A stretch of 64,000 nt of DNA from Rosa chinensis (GCF_002994745.2 NC_037093.1:48030384-48094383); one strand, 5' to 3'. Shown: positions 24,490 to 35,155, counted from the stretch's first letter. Program-made: numbers and translations. Notes: a model not told the origin generated them from the sequence alone.

Positions 24490-25270
24490 TGGTAAATCAA
24501 CCAACAAGAATAGGAGTAGACCGGGTGTTTTGGCTACAATTTAATTAGCCGATTGTTTTATAAATCAAATCCATAAATGATTGTCATTAATACTCGAGAC
24601 AAAATGACCATTACATACCTCTCTGTTGCCATTAACTAGACAAACAAGAGATTGTGGGGTTATCATAATGATACATAGGAATAGACCACTCATTATACAT
24701 CTAGTGCTCACTAAACAAAAGAGAGTCTATAAGTTATGATAAAACTAAGACATTGCAAATAGACAAATTACTACACTCAATAGCACTCATTAAGGACTAA
24801 CAAGTATCCTTAGAAAAGTAGAGAATTATTACAATAAAAAAACTAAAACTAAATACGGGCCACATCACAAGGGCCTGAAGTTTTCCCTAGCCCTAGCCCT
24901 AGCTTGAGCCCAATAACATCCAGCCCTAACCTAGTTTGTCCTGCACTGTGAAAATTCATCGAAAGCAGCACCACTCGAAGCCACCGCCTTGAGGAACAAA
25001 CCAGCGAGCGAACTCGTGTAAGAGAAGACCCGAACCAAAGGACACAGATTCCCAGCTCACCCAACCACCAACTGAAAACCACGCTTCTGACGCTGTCGCT
25101 GCCACTGCCACCTGGATGTCCCTTGAATTGCTGCTGCTATGGCTGCCATGCCATCGTCGAACTCCATGATTTAGCGCAAAATTGAGCCAGAATCTAGCAT
25201 TGATGCCGTCAAACTCCAAGCAAAAAAAAAAAAAAAAAGGGAACAAACCCGAAAAACCAAAAGCCTAGAA
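24490..25270 (-). mobile_element. Dispersed retroposon-like repeat, copy A
   Basis: One of three diverged copies in this window. Shared blocks on the plus strand include 'aaaatgaccattacatacc', 'agacaaacaagagat', and 'gaccactcattatacatc' followed by 'agtgct', ordered as in copies B and C. The far end (about 24880-24910) is rich in 'ccctagccctagc'. There is no intact protein. The element appears to read on the minus strand, judging by the poly-T at the equivalent end of copy C. Confidence 0.5.
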
Positions 25271-25311
25271 CCCAGCGCTAGTAACTAGATAGATGCCAGC
25301 TGCCGCGGGAC

Positions 25312-25810
25312 GAGCAACTCCAACCATGGTGTCAAAAGCCAAAATGGCTCTCCCAATCAAAATCCACCATCTCCAACAATAGCCAAGGTAGAGTCATTTT
25401 GGCTTTTGAGCTAAAAGGGGAGTCAAAATGACTACACATTGTAGAACGAAAGCCATATGTGGTGAGACATGAATTGAGGTGGGCTCCAGCAGCATGTGAT
25501 GAATTTATGAAATGACTTTAGCTTTTGATAAAGATGGTTGAAGATGCAAAATATGAATGAATAGGGATGACACTAGGAGGGGAGTGTATTCCATGCACTG
25601 TCAGTGCATGGGTACTTGCAATATGAATGGATGTATTTTTTTGATATTAAAATATATAAAGGAGTGGATTAAATGAGTGGCTGCTATTTTTTTAGAAATT
25701 AAAATAACCGTTAGTGCACTTGCACTGTCGGTGCATACAATCCTCTCCACACTAGGAGAGCCAAATTTTGCAAATGACTTTGACGTTTCACTCCATTGTT
25801 GGAGACGCTC
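25312..25810. mobile_element. Outer MITE with 'CTCCAAC' inverted ends, interrupted by another MITE
   Basis: The left end 'gagcaactccaaccatgg' pairs with the right end, whose reverse complement is 'gagcgtctccaacaatgg'. Inverted ends of this kind mark a common class of plant non-autonomous DNA transposons. The inner element at 25580-25748 splits it. A target-site duplication for the outer element was not clear. Confidence 0.6.
25570..25758. mobile_element. Inner MITE with 10-bp target-site duplication (Mutator-like)
   Basis: The body 25580-25748 is flanked by 'acactaggag' at 25570-25579 and 25749-25758. The ends are inverted: 'ggagtgtattccatgcact' on the left against 'ggagaggattgtatgcacc' (reverse complement of the right end). 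A duplication of 9-11 bp with terminal inverted repeats is the Mutator-superfamily pattern. It carries no coding capacity. Confidence 0.8.
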
Positions 25811-25838
25811 CTAGAAGCAGGCTAAAGGTAACTTAAAA

Positions 25839-25841
<3 letters not shown>

Positions 25842-25905
<64 letters not shown>
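25842..25905. repeat. Long GA microsatellite
   Basis: An uninterrupted GA run of about 32 units, long enough to be highly length-variable. Confidence 0.95.
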
Positions 25906-25911
<6 letters not shown>

Positions 25912-25932
25912 TGAACGTGCTTTAATGTAGCC

Positions 25933-26014
25933 TTTTTTTTTTTTGTTATCAGATAAACAACTCAAATGCTACAATTAGTCTTTCGTGAGTCGAACTCACA
26001 ATCTCTCACTTATA
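25933..26014 (-). mobile_element. tRNA-derived SINE, 5'-truncated copy 1
   Basis: On the minus strand it carries the polymerase III B-box-like 'gtgagttcgactcac' followed by a conserved tail ('gagttgtttatctgata') and an A run. The A-box half seen in copies 2 and 3 is missing. Confidence 0.7.
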
Positions 26015-26039
26015 GTGTAGCCTATTTAATTAGCCAGAC

Positions 26040-26164
26040 TTTTTTTTTTTTTTTAACAAAATAAAAAACTCATACAACAACTAGTTTTTTGTGAGTCGAA
26101 CTCATGACCTCCCACATATAAAGGAGGTTAGGAGAGACTTATGCCACTAGACCAAATGGTACTG
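26040..26164 (-). mobile_element. tRNA-derived SINE, copy 2
   Basis: The minus strand reads an A-box-like 'tggtctagtggcataag', then about 40 nt later the B box 'gagttcgactc', the conserved 'actagttgttgtatgag' body, and a poly-A tail (T run at 26040-26054 on the plus strand). Same family as copies 1 and 3. Confidence 0.8.
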
Positions 26165-26234
26165 AACAATTAGCCAAACTTAAAGTCTTATATTTAAACT
26201 AATTTAATTTTTTATGAATAAAAATTATTATTAT

Positions 26235-27390
26235 TATTTTTTTGAATAAAGGAATTATCTTCATATAATAGAAAAAACTCAATAGAGTTAATTACAATCG
26301 TATTGTAATACATCCAGGAAAAATTCATGGAGTATTAACAAATGATAAGAAATTTGTGCTCGCCTTAAACCAGAATGGCCATTACATATCATTCCGCTGT
26401 CATCTAAGGACAGAACAAGAAGATATGGTAGTACCCACGGTGGTACATAGAGATAGGTATACTCATTGAACATCCAGTGCTCCGCTAATAGTCTAATATA
26501 GAATAGTTCGAACCCTCATTTATTACTATTCCAGAAAATTTGCTAGTATCACTATCACCTATGTCAACCTAAATGAATTTTGATGGATCAATCCTCCAGG
26601 ATCTCAAATATGAAACCCTAGAGAAATAAAGTCCATCAGTTTGGTCCACAAATGGGCTTGAATCCAACATAATTTGGAAACCCAACTCCTTCCAACTGAT
26701 CCGGGCCTCTGACTTGAGTTGGGCCTCAAAAGTGATCTGGGCACGCCACCCAAATTGGGTGGTCGCTCCCTTGCACCGGTCACCGTTGCACATACGGGAA
26801 GTAGCCGTTCCCATTTTCCAACCCTTAAGCACGTAGCCCCGGCCCCCACGATCTGGTAGCTTCCTGCCGCCGCTGTTGTCATAGTCACGAAGCCCATCGT
26901 CACTTTCCTCAGCCACTTCGTCGCAGATCCAACCTCCCTGCCACGGTATTCCACCACCGCTTCTACAATTTGAATCCCAAAACCCCCCGACGCTGTACGC
27001 CGAGCGTAGGAACCTTGAACCACTTGCCCCATCATCCCTCACAGCTCTTCAGATCTGCTTATCATCTGCAATTTTGACTAATCATTCTTGAGACGCCCTC
27101 GTTGTGGTCGGACCTGACCCGAACTATCCTTCCCAGCGATCAAGCACGGGAATGCCACACCCCAACACCGAAGGCCGGTTTTCCGCTGAAATTCTCCATG
27201 AGAAAAGGGGAGTTCTGGGTCGAGCGATTCAGTTTGATAGAGAGGCTGATCTGTTTGGGAGTTTACCAACAAGAGGCAGCATTGGAGGGCTGAAAAACTA
27301 TTAAACATAGAGAGAAGAACTCCCCTTAGAGAAGAGGACGGCGTTGGCCGCCATGAGAGAACCCCGAAACCGGGGCGACTAGGTTTTACA
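26235..27390 (-). mobile_element. Dispersed retroposon-like repeat, copy B
   Basis: Shares ordered blocks with copies A and C, for example 'aatggccattacatatc', 'acaagaagatatggtagt' and 'acccacggtggtacataga'. The far end on the minus strand begins 'aaacctagtcgccccgg'. It has a 157-codon frame (27042-26569) that matches no family I know. The GC-rich body and AT-rich tail fit an ORF1-type retroposon derivative, but this is inference. Confidence 0.5.
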
Positions 27391-27626
27391 GAGAACATAT
27401 TCAAGTTCCAAAACACTGAATAAAAATTATTTTGAAAGCCTCAATTAGTAAATAAATACTGAAAAATAGTTTCTTATTAAAAAAAAATATTTCAAAAAAT
27501 TAAAAACCCAAGTTTCTAGTAGTAATTTTTACAATTTTTGCTTTGACAATAATAATAATAAAAGCTAAAATCATTTTATCACCCTGAATTTTTTCTTCAC
27601 TTCCATACTCATTTAAAAAAAAAAAA

Positions 27627-27735
27627 TTTTTTTATCAAATAAACAACTCATATACAGCAACTAGTCTATTGTGAGTCGAACTCACGACCTCTCACTTACA
27701 AAGGAGACTTATGCCACTAGATCCAATGATACTGC
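27627..27735 (-). mobile_element. tRNA-derived SINE, copy 3
   Basis: The minus strand has 'ctagtggcataagtctcc' (A-box region), 'ggtcgtgagttcgactcac' (B box) and the same body and tail as copy 2. It abuts the MITE beginning at 27737. Confidence 0.8.
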
Positions 27736-27736
27736 C

Positions 27737-30700
27737 TAGACTTGTAAATAGACCGGATTTAGAGCGAATCGACCTAAATTCAAATCCGTTTAGTAGTAAA
27801 AAAATTCAACCCGACCCGCTTTGTTAACCCAGTGGATCGTTGATAGCTCAATCCAAATCTGTATTCGCCAGATTAACGGATGTCTGATCCGCTAATTCTA
27901 TCTGTCTATAATTACGAATATTTGTTAATTTTAAATAGTAATATTAGATTTTTATCATGATACCTTATAAGATATTAATAAAATATTAAAACAACATGAA
28001 CAGTATCGCCAAAAGTTGTACTGCAGTATCAAATATTCCCTAGAACAATAAACTAAGGTAACTAAAATACTAAATTTTCAAAGTATTCTTAATATTTTAT
28101 ATTTTTGAAAACTCATAATATATAAATAAAAAATAATATTTTATTTGTTACGTCCCGAACCTAGATTTATCGATTTGCTCACCATTTAGACGGTAAAGGT
28201 CGACTATTACTAATTTCAACTTTTACCGATACTTTAGTAGCCCTAAAAGGTTGACTTTTTGTTCGGGTCAATTTATGAGAAAATTTCCTTCATGAAAGTT
28301 GTAGAGGACTTTAAACTGAGCGCGTGTATATGTGGTACGTAAAAATTGGGATTCGTATGTGAAAGTTATGAGTAGAATACGAAAGTTACTGTTCATGGTA
28401 ACAATTGGTTATAAATGAGAAATTTACTGTGGTAGGTTTCCAAAACCGGAAACCCACCCTTTTCTCTCTCTTCTCCCCCGAACTCTCTCTTTCCCTTTCG
28501 GTCACTTCACCTCCCCCTCGATTCCTCGCCATCCGGCCACCAACCGGCGTGTAGCGGGCCACCATAGGAGCGCCACCCTCCTCTCTTTACCCTAGTGGCC
28601 TTTGATTGGGACGATTTGGCCGAGAAATCTTGGATCGAAGCAAAGTTCTTCATAGCTGCAGTTTGGGGTTTTGTCGATTTCTGGCAATTCCGGCCACCTC
28701 CGGTCACCAAACTGCTGTCGAAGGTTCGGTTTTTGCCAGAGATCATTTCCCCTAAGGTATTTCATTCCAATTTGCAGTGTGGAGGCCGGATTAACAATTG
28801 CAATTTCTAGGGTTCTTGAGTTTTCTGGGTTTTTCTTCACCGGCCTGTTTCGACTGTTTTAAGGTAAAATTGGGTTGTGTTGTAGTTGAGATAATGATCA
28901 GCGTGTCGAGTTGTTGTCGTACATGAAATTTGGCAGCTGGTGGTGGGGGTTGTTACCGGCGCGTGGGCGCCACTCGCCGCCACTTTGGGTGGCGCGTGGG
29001 ATGGTGTAGGGCAGGTGTTTGACTTCTATTGTTTAGCTAGATATTCACTTGTGCATTGTAGTTTTTATTTTTACGTCTTTGGGTAGAATTGGAGAAGTAT
29101 GAGTATGGATTTCGATATATCGTTCCAAGGGTGGAGTTTGTTAATTTAATTACGAGGGATCCATTCATCGGATTTCCTTGATTCTGCCCTAGAACCCTTA
29201 CCTTAGATTAACGGAATGACGTTAGTGGAAAAGATTTGGAGGTTTTGGGCATATAAAGAAAATGTTGGGGTTTGGTTTTTATTTGTCGTAATTTAATTTT
29301 TCATCCGCTAATTATTGGTTTACGAACGTTATATTGTACAGGACGTGAAGAGGATTCCCTCGAGGAGGGTTTGAATCGACGGCAAGCTTAGCCGTACACT
29401 GTGAGTAGACGTTTGATTTTTAAATAATGCATGCAATTAAGTTCCTTAAGCAAGAATTGTGTTATTTATCAATAAGCTATCGAGCATTTTATTTTTGGTC
29501 TTGATTACTTGATATAATTGACTTGGACTTTTGAATCGAGAATTATTATGCTTGATTTGAGACTCATAATTTCTGCTGAAAATTTTGGTTGAGTTATTAT
29601 GCCTTGGTAATTTTCAAATATCAATTCTTGAGCTTTTAAGAGAATTTCGGGAATGGGGTTTTCTTCAAGAGAATTACGTCTATTTATTATTTCCGCTTAA
29701 GTTAGTTGGATTGAGAATATTTTGGGTGTGCGGGGTCACACCATTAGCTTCTATATTCTCCTTGTGAAGTATTGGGGAAGCCCTTTTGTTTTCGATTCTT
29801 TTTCGTGATTTTAACCCACCATACCTGGGTCGCTATATTATATTGCTAGCTAGCCTATTAGTACTCCTCCTCACTTACTATGTGTTTTTGGGTGAGTAGA
29901 GCAGAGCATGGGATGCTCAAGAGTGTGGGACACTCCGACCCGAGCCTAGGAGGCTCCCTTTCATATGTATGGTGAAAACGCTTTCCCCATACTTTTTATT
30001 TATCTTTGACTAGCGGGGCTAGTCCAGTTTTCACTTTTACCAGCGAGGCTGGCTTGGTTTTACTGGGGGCTTATTTATTTTGAGATAATTATCTTTATTC
30101 ACATTGCATGCATCGGTTTTTAATGAAATAAATGTGGGAAAGTATAAACTTTCTTTTCCGTTGTGCTTATTTATTTTTGTCCACTCACGCTAACGTGTTT
30201 TTATGTACTTTCCCCTGGGCCCTTTGGTTTCAATTGCCCAGATCGCAGCGTTGCTGTCTAGCTTAGGAGTTGAGGCCTAGCACCAGCATTGCCATCTATC
30301 CTCAGTAGGTTATCTATTAACCTACTTTATGTATCACGTTTTATTTGTTTTCTATAGCTTGCTCTGATGACCTTGGGAGGATTTATTTAAGCATTTGTAT
30401 AATTATGAATGTGACGGAGTTGTATAATTTGGAGGAAGTTAGAAGATTTGACTTGCTGGGTTGTAATTTTTATAAGTGGTTATGTTTGTGTATCTACGGT
30501 GTTTTTACTTGGAATTTTTGCGGATTGTTTCTGGGAAGCAGGGTGGCTTCAGGAATTGGAATTGAGTTAAACTTGGAAGTGTATTTCAACAGGTTTTGGG
30601 TTGTCCACTTTTAGGAGAAGTTCTGTAGAATTTTCTCGAAAAGTGGGCCCCGCAGGTCCATCTTGGAGTTAGGGGGTAATTCCGGGGTGGGTCCTGACAT

Positions 30701-30873
30701 TATTATTATAAAAACAGACAAGATTATTAACGGATCAGATTAACCTAAATCCGTGTTTGATCTATTAAATAAACGGATTAATGGATCCGGATCATTAACA
30801 GATCAAAATTTTCAATCCAAACCCATTAAATAACTACGGATCCGGATCAAAATCCGCTTTCTTTACAGGTCTA
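27737..30873. mobile_element. MITE split by a solo LTR
   Basis: The left end 'tagacttgtaaatagaccgg' and the reverse complement of the right end 'tagacctgtaaagaaagcgg' form an inverted repeat. Both arms carry repeated 'aacggat' and 'ggatccggatc' motifs. Removing the LTR insertion (28146-30699 and one duplication) leaves about 0.57 kb. The size and inverted ends suggest a hAT-type MITE, though its own target-site duplication is imperfect. Confidence 0.7.
28146..30699. mobile_element. Solo LTR (2554 bp) with 5-bp target-site duplication
   Basis: Starts 'tgttacgtcccgaacc' and ends 'gggtcctgaca', the TG..CA termini of an LTR. The direct flanks are identical: 'ttatt' at 28141-28145 and 30700-30704. 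There is no primer-binding site, gag-pol or second LTR inside, so this is a solo LTR left by recombination of a long-LTR retrotransposon. A related 5' LTR fragment lies at about 41142. The small open frames inside are not genes. Confidence 0.85.
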
Positions 30874-30899
30874 GGTACTAGGCACATACCCATTCCTGA

Positions 30900-31786
30900 T
30901 TTTTTTTTTTTTTTTTTTTGAATGAAGGCAAAGCCAATAAATTGATCAAAAGTCAGAATGACTATTATATACCCTTCCGCTGCCATCGAGATAGACAAGA
31001 AGATGTGTTAGTACCCATAGTGGTATATAGAACTAGGTCACTCATTTGATATTAAATACATCGAAATAGCATGAATCCTCCATTTGTACTACTCCGGATG
31101 ATTTGCTAGATGCACAAAAGTGTGTAGGTCCATAAGAGACGTAGAAAATTATTGAAAGTAAAACTAATTACTAACCTAGAGTTCCTTAAAAAAAGGAAAT
31201 AAAATAAAAATAGTAAAGTAGGTTGGGCCCAAAGCTAAGCCCAAAGCAACAAAAACCCTAGCCCAATCCCATGTCAAGAAACGGCAGCCACCGTACCAGC
31301 GCCTCGCTTGGAATCCTATCGCCAGCCTACCACCATCCACACCCCCACCTCCGCTTGCCACTATCTAGGCGGACCAACCCAAATCCAGAATGGAGCAGGC
31401 AGAGCCCGGCGTGCCACTGCAACCTACAAACATGCCGAGCCAACGGCAATCCAACCCATGTCTGCTTCCATCCATGTCGGTCGCTTGGATGTATCTCCAC
31501 TGGAAAGAACCCCGAGATGAAGGCTACAGGACCTCGTCCTGGAGACCACGACCACCGTTGCCAGCCACTGACCCACCACCGGCCTTGCCTACCATCGCGT
31601 CTGGATCCCAGTGAAATAACTCTGATGCCGGCAACACCCAATCTCCACATTGACTGGGATATTGAAGGACCAAGGATAGGCATTTACACCTTGAAGAGCG
31701 CGTCCAACACCGCTGCCATTAGGGCGTGTCGTCGGACAAGGCAGTACAACGTTGTGAAGAAAATCAAGCGCTTAGGGTTCGCTTAG
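30900..31786 (-). mobile_element. Dispersed retroposon-like repeat, copy C
   Basis: The plus strand begins with a T run (30900-30919), i.e. a minus-strand poly-A tail, followed by 'gaatgaaggcaaagcc' and blocks shared with copies A and B ('agacaagaagatgtg', 'tagtacccatagtggta'). The other end reads, on the minus strand, 'cctaagcgaaccctaagcg'. No protein is recognisable in the GC-rich body. Confidence 0.55.
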
Positions 31787-32084
31787 GAAAGAATTTTCTT
31801 TTTCTCTTGATGAGGGACTTGCTTTAATACAGTTTTTTTGTTAGTGTTTTTTTGGTATTGAGGATAAATCCTCCAAATTTGATACGCTCTAGCAATTCTG
31901 AAGTAGGTATACACGAGAGAGGAAAGAAGAAGACAAGTTACCTACTCACCAACCCCTTAGGTTCATATATTAAGTTCAATTAATATTAATTGCATGTACG
32001 TACTACTTGTGTTATTACTTATTAGTGGGCATTCTTTTTGTGATCTCTAAAAATTCCGTGTAACAGTGATACATAATTATATAT

Positions 32085-32264
32085 ACATGAGCCCCATCAA
32101 CTTCTCCTGTCTCAAGTTAACCAGAGTATATTCATTCTCATGACCCTCTCCACCTCCTCTTGCACATGACGTTTTTGTGACGCTAAATACCTTCCCCTCT
32201 ATATAAACTGTCCTTCTACGTCCCTTCATACATTCTCACATATTTACAACTTTAGAAACCAAAA
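32085..32264 (+). promoter_or_regulatory. Promoter of the second EC1 gene
   Basis: A canonical TATA box ('ctatataaac', 32199-32208) lies about 64 nt before the ATG. The block 'cgtttttgtgacgctaa' at 32170-32186 matches the copy-1 block at one mismatch, with similar spacing to the TATA box. Confidence 0.7.
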
Positions 32265-32705
32265 ATGGCCGACACTTCCAAGCTTTTTCTTCTCACGGCT
32301 CTTCTAGCTCTGACTATGCCATTCATGGCTAGTAGCTTTCGGCCTTTGAATAACCGAATTGGCTCTAAATCGAATCTTGCAGCCAGGTTGAAATTGGTTG
32401 GAAAATCGTCAAATTGCTGGGACTCATTGATACAGTTGCAGGCATGTAGTAGTCAGGTAGTTCTGTTCTTTCTCAATGGTGAGACTTACTTGGGACATGG
32501 TTGCTGCATAGCCATTCGGACCATTGAGCACCAGTGTTGGCCTGCCTTGCTTGGCTCCCTAGGGTTTTCCGCAGAAGAGGTTGACATTCTCAAAGGTTTT
32601 TGCGATCAGGCCATTCAACTCGAAATCTCACCGCCGCCACGACCACCATCCATTGATGAGGCTACTGGAAAAGTTGTTCCTGATATGAAGAAGTTTATTC
32701 CTTGA
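32265..32705 (+). CDS. EC1: Egg cell-secreted protein EC1-like (copy 2)
   Basis: Paralogue of the gene at 17022, 146 aa, single exon. It has a signal peptide (KLFLLTALLALTMPF), the same six-cysteine spacing (C-x9-C-x18-CC-x9-C-x21-C), and the family core NGETYLGHGCC and IEHQCWPALLGSLG. The Pro-rich tail ends in VPDMKKFIP against VPDLDKLIP in copy 1. Same strand and shared promoter block make a tandem duplication, later spread apart by insertions, the simplest explanation. The role in sperm activation is inferred from the Arabidopsis family. Confidence 0.93.
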   Translation: MADTSKLFLLTALLALTMPFMASSFRPLNNRIGSKSNLAARLKLVGKSSNCWDSLIQLQACSSQVVLFFLNGETYLGHGCCIAIRTIEHQCWPALLGSLGFSAEEVDILKGFCDQAIQLEISPPPRPPSIDEATGKVVPDMKKFIP

Positions 32706-32834
32706 AGATCACCAATCATCAAGAAATGCTACATTGGGTCAATTGTAACTTTACTCGATCGTGACGGTGTTTGGTTCATGTAGTTAGTATAAGTCAGTCA
32801 GTGTTCTATGTGTCTCAAATGCTCCCGTATTTAG

Positions 32835-33125
32835 GGTGTGTTTGGTTCATCTATTGGGACTTATCCTTTGGCCATAAACATTATGTATCTTCCCTTGTAT
32901 CACAAAAGGAAGAAGAAAAGAAACAAACTGAGCATTGACACATTATCGCTTTGATTCGGATGAGGAAGGAATAAAAGGAGTTTGGAAATTTGAAAACTAC
33001 AAACAAAGAAGGGAAAGGGATCGAGAGGAGCCTTGGGACTGAATCCTAATCTTTCACAACCAATCCTAATTTTCTTGGACTCTAGTCTTATGGCAATAAC
33101 ATTGGAACCTAGCCAAATGCCGTGT
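32835..33125. mobile_element. Possible MITE downstream of EC1 copy 2
   Basis: The left part 'gggtgtgtttggttc' pairs loosely with the reverse complement of the right part ('cggcatttggctaggttc'). 'GTGTTTGGTT' ends are frequent in plant MITEs. The match is imperfect and no target-site duplication is clear. Confidence 0.35.
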
Positions 33126-33902
33126 AATCCAGTTCCACTAGTAGGAATGCCCATGTCTTACACTTAGGTCACAGTGTTTTCCTAGATTTCCGAGGACACG
33201 TCTAAAGATCCCTCAGGCTTCAGCCTGGTACAGCTGCATTTCATCATAACTTTAAGAGAAAGCTTTCTTTCAGAAATAATAATCGACCATATGAGAAGTG
33301 ACCAGACGATACATTTATTGCTGTGGTACAGTGATCTTAGAGCGAATTTGACACTAAATCCAAAAAAGGTCTGCTATTCGTAAAAAGCTTCACCAATGAA
33401 AATGTCTTCTTTCTCAAATCTCTATTGGATGAGAGAGGTGCAATAACCATGGCCACTCAAGGTACTATAAGCAGAAGAAGAAAGACAAAGGAATCCTAAG
33501 CAATGTGAATGTGCAAATAAAACAAAAAACAGAGAAGCTCTTCAACCCAAAAAAAAACCAAGAGAGAAGCTTAGATCCAAATGAAGCTGTTTTATTTCAA
33601 ATCCCAAGAGAATTTCTGACTAAAGCATGAAACTTTCTTAGAGAAATTAACACTAATCACTAGAATTGAAGACTATCAGTTACAAATACTTGATCAATGG
33701 AAAAGAAAAGATTGTAATTGCTTCTCAGAGGACTGAATCTTCAACAAGATGAACCAGAACTCGTTGGGTTCATGGGTTCAACCGTTAACTATACAAATCC
33801 AATTTGAACAACACAACAACCTAGTTACTGTACATTGAAACAACAAAACCCAGAGACAACAATTCAGATCGAAACAGAACAGAACTGAACCGAACACCCC
33901 TT

Positions 33903-34772
33903 TCAATCAAGCCCAAAAGCCCTGTCGATGGAATCAACAATTTTGCGCTGCGATTGAAGAATCATATCAATCCGTTTATTCTCCATCTCTAATCTACACC
34001 TCTCCGTTTCCCTCATGATCTCCATCCTCATATTCTCCACCCCAATCAGCCTTTTCGCAAACCCCCTTATCTCCGTCGCCAGCTCCACCACCATCTCTGT
34101 TCCTCTCTGCCCATCCACCACATCGCCGTAGTAGCCGTCGTCGTCTGCGGCGGACTCCCTCGGCCTTTTCGCCGCCGTCGAGTCCCGAAAGTGGCCCTCT
34201 TTTGCTCCGGAAGAAAATCTGTTCACAATTGCGGGTCTCCTCAGAATGTAATCAAGACTCTGCAACTTCCTGTAGTTGTCTTCCTCCTCCTCATCAACCT
34301 CTTCTTCTTCGCCGCCATGATCCTCCGCTTCTTCTTCTTCTTCGGCTTCTTCGTCCTCTTCCTCCTCCTCCTGGTACGGCCGTCTGGCGGAGATGGGCAT
34401 GGGGCCCTGTTCGAGCCGCTCCATGAGATCGAAGTAGGGCCAACCCGACCCGAAGCTGAGGCCGAGGCGCTTCTTGACGGAGCGGTGACGCTGGCGGAGC
34501 TTCTCCATCTTGTGGCGGCACTGGGTGGCGGTCTTGGAGGGCTCGGTGTATTCGTAGCCGCATCGGGCGGCGACGGTGACGGCGACCTCCTCCCATTGGC
34601 TGGCCTTGAGCTGACCTCGGCGGAGTTCGTACCATTTGTCCTGGTAGGACTGGATTAGGTGGACGGTTTCTTCGTGGGTCCAGGGGATCGGGTGGGGCTT
34701 CTTGGTGGCGGTGGCGGTGGCGGAGACCGGGGAGGCGGAGGGCGAGGCGGTGGGTGAGGGTGGTGTGGCCAT
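33903..34772 (-). CDS. Trihelix transcription factor (ASIL/ENAP-like)
   Basis: Predicted nuclear DNA-binding regulator, 289 aa in one exon. The N-terminus is Pro/Ser/Thr/Ala-rich. The trihelix (Myb/SANT-like) domain covers about residues 28-105: IPWTHEETVHLIQSYQDKWY, then QWEEVAVTVAARCGY, then TATQCRHKMEKLRQRHRSVK. The three helix-anchoring aromatic positions read W, W and C/F-like, as in the SIP1/ASIL clade. An acidic Glu-rich stretch lies at about 134-166, a basic KRPRES motif near 205, and an amphipathic helix / coiled coil at the C-terminus (MVVELATEIRGF onward). Arabidopsis ASIL proteins repress seed-maturation genes and ENAPs link to ethylene signalling; which applies cannot be told here. 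The ATG at 34772 is the first in frame. Confidence 0.88.
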   Translation of the reverse strand: MATPPSPTASPSASPVSATATATKKPHPIPWTHEETVHLIQSYQDKWYELRRGQLKASQWEEVAVTVAARCGYEYTEPSKTATQCRHKMEKLRQRHRSVKKRLGLSFGSGWPYFDLMERLEQGPMPISARRPYQEEEEEDEEAEEEEEAEDHGGEEEEVDEEEEDNYRKLQSLDYILRRPAIVNRFSSGAKEGHFRDSTAAKRPRESAADDDGYYGDVVDGQRGTEMVVELATEIRGFAKRLIGVENMRMEIMRETERCRLEMENKRIDMILQSQRKIVDSIDRAFGLD

Positions 34773-35040
34773 TGAAGATGAGAGTGGAAAATAATTTAGT
34801 GTCAGGGTTAGGGTTGGGGTTGGGAGGGGAGTAGGGAATTTGGTGATTTAGAGGAAGGGGTGGTGGCGGTGGCGGTGGTTGTGATGTGTGAAGAGAGTAG
34901 TAGGTTTATGTCGGTCAATGGACAACAACCCGAACCCGATTTTTAAACCTGCACGTTTTATTTCCCATTGCTTGTATATAAAAAATAGTATCTTCTTCCT
35001 ATAAATAATAAAAATGAAAAATAAAAAGGCATCATCTGTT
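34773..35040 (-). promoter_or_regulatory. Leader and promoter region of the trihelix gene
   Basis: Purine-rich DNA just upstream of the start on the minus strand is C/T- and CCACC-rich in the transcript sense. No clear TATA box is seen close by. This is the expected promoter by position only. Confidence 0.4.
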
Positions 35041-35049
35041 CTACGTCTT

Positions 35050-35155
35050 TGGGGTTAGCCTAAGTGGGAAGGGAGGTTGAAAATTGGATTAATAGTTTAA
35101 TAGTTAGAGGTTCGATTTTTCTCCAATATAACAGAAAAAAGAAAAATATATATTT
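35050..35155 (+). mobile_element. SINE-like element
   Basis: The plus strand reads 'gttagcctaagtgggaagg' (A-box-like) and 48 nt later 'agaggttcgatttttctcc' (B-box-like), followed by an A-rich tail. The arrangement fits a tRNA-derived SINE of a different family from the copies at 26-27.7 kb. Confidence 0.5.

Noticed and set aside
26569..27042. 157-codon minus-strand frame
   Set aside because: It lies inside dispersed repeat copy B and has no recognised domain. The other copies do not keep it open.
28595..28862. Short frames with TATA-like and leader-like surroundings
   Set aside because: They are inside the solo LTR, where promoter-like sequence is expected, and are not conserved coding.
31271..31786. 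171-codon plus-strand frame rich in Pro/His/Arg
   Set aside because: Antisense to retroposon-like repeat copy C; composition reflects GC-rich repeat DNA.
34191..34658. 155-codon plus-strand frame with long Leu/Phe runs
   Set aside because: Antisense of the Glu-rich trihelix coding region; GAA/GAG runs read backwards give Phe/Leu.
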